Source: Oryzias latipes
Taxonomy: Eukaryota; Chordata; Actinopteri; Beloniformes; Adrianichthyidae
NCBI RefSeq assembly: GCF_002234675.1
Contig: NC_019867.2
Location: 18,942,184-19,006,183, forward strand
Length of the DNA stretch: 64,000 nucleotides
Direction: 5' to 3'
Shown in pieces: positions 63,571 through 64,000 of this stretch. Under the pieces are notes generated by a model. The model was not told the origin of the DNA and made no database searches. It saw nothing but the letters and a program-made list of their open reading frames with translations. Made by a program: the position numbers and the translations under genes. Numbering within the stretch: the stretch's first letter is position 1; the number at the start of each line of letters is the position of its first letter.

Positions 63571-63606
63571 ATGTCCGCCGCATCCCAGCAGCTCCCTGAC
63601 GTACCG
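63571..63606 (+). CDS. Possible first coding exon of an unidentified gene
   Basis: ATG at 63,571 with A at -3 opens MSAASQQLPDVP, followed directly by a consensus donor (CCG/GTAAGG) at 63,607. It lies within the CpG-rich segment. Twelve residues are too few to recognise a family, and no second exon lies before the window end, so the gene is unnamed. The overlapping upstream ATG at 63,480 argues for caution. The exon could also be untranslated. Confidence 0.3.
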
Positions 63607-63754
63607 GTAAGGCCTCCCCCGTGCGCTCTCTGCATTTTTGATGCTCAAACTTACCGAACTCACGATCCACTGCTCCCCGCTCGGGGCCGGAGGTTCTGTC
63701 CACATCGCAAATGATGTCATCCGGCCTCAAAGGCATCGGGTCAGCACGGAGGAT

Positions 63755-63777
63755 GGGGGGGGGGGGGGGGGGGGGGG
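63755..63777. repeat. Poly(G) run of 23
   Basis: G on the plus strand, about 150 bases after the putative donor at 63,607. The surrounding sequence is also purine-rich. Confidence 0.9.
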
Positions 63778-64000
63778 CAGGACCAGAATGGAGGAAAAGG
63801 GGCGCAAAAGTGCGGTAGAGCAGGAATCTGATAATGGACGAAGCTGGCTGCGCCTGCGGATGGGAAGGGAGGTTTTCAGGGAAATCTGCAATAGATTGGG
63901 ATTTTCTTACCTTTGCAGAGGGCAGGCCTATTTACTGCAACAGCCTTAGAAATAAATAAATAAATAAATACATAAAAATAAATAACTTATTTCCTGTCTA

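Noticed and set aside
1-64000. CRISPR arrays, insertion sequences, operons or viral genomes
   Set aside because: No regularly spaced direct repeats or prokaryotic gene organisation. The genes are spliced vertebrate genes, and no viral coding region was recognised.

Overview
The window looks like chromosomal DNA of a ray-finned (teleost) fish. It holds spliced vertebrate genes with GT-AG introns, AT-rich spacers, and fish-type repeats (tRNA-derived SINEs, Tc1/mariner, hAT-like and TTAA-target miniature transposons). Nothing prokaryotic or viral is supported. The species cannot be fixed from sequence alone.

Layout: (1) 1-24,652 reads best as part of a very long first intron of a deltex-1-like gene (dtx1, minus strand). 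Its first coding exon (24,653-24,911) encodes the first WWE repeat, and the later exons would lie left of the window. A 5' UTR start and CpG-rich promoter sit near 25.2-25.9 kb. (2) 29,567-33,812, minus strand, is a complete slc20a1-type sodium/phosphate cotransporter in ten coding exons (630 aa). Its untranslated first exon and promoter are near 34.7-34.9 kb. (3) 39,253-42,191, minus strand, is a complete vestigial-like 4-like gene (vgll4l) in five coding exons (267 aa) with two TEAD-binding TDU motifs. (4) 46,295-54,123, plus strand, is a complete synapsin-1-type gene (syn1) in thirteen coding exons (667 aa), with a 5' UTR exon ending at 45,999 and a long 3' UTR to about 56.77 kb. (5) 57,717-59,312 is a nearly full-length but inactivated Tc1-type transposon with Sleeping Beauty-like double terminal repeats. 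(6) At 63.3-63.9 kb a CpG-rich segment carries a possible first exon of another plus-strand gene that I could not name.

The genes are not an operon and no shared pathway is claimed. They do different jobs: Notch-pathway ubiquitin ligase, phosphate import, TEAD/YAP co-repressor, synaptic vesicle phosphoprotein. vgll4l and syn1 are transcribed divergently across a spacer of about 3.8 kb. That spacer holds a full match to the CTCF core consensus, a 38-nt poly(C) run, a degenerate RE1/REST-like site and an ETS site. These are the most interesting regulatory observations here.

Other points of interest: a small family of TTAA-flanked miniature transposons (at least four copies, two inside syn1 introns); an intact 8-bp-TSD hAT-like MITE; no TIMP gene nested in the compact syn1 gene; and seven poly(C)/poly(G) tracts of at least 14 nt confined to the right 26 kb. 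I found no convincing undescribed multi-gene system. All coordinates come from reading the sequence by eye, and splice sites were chosen by frame and family alignment from memory.
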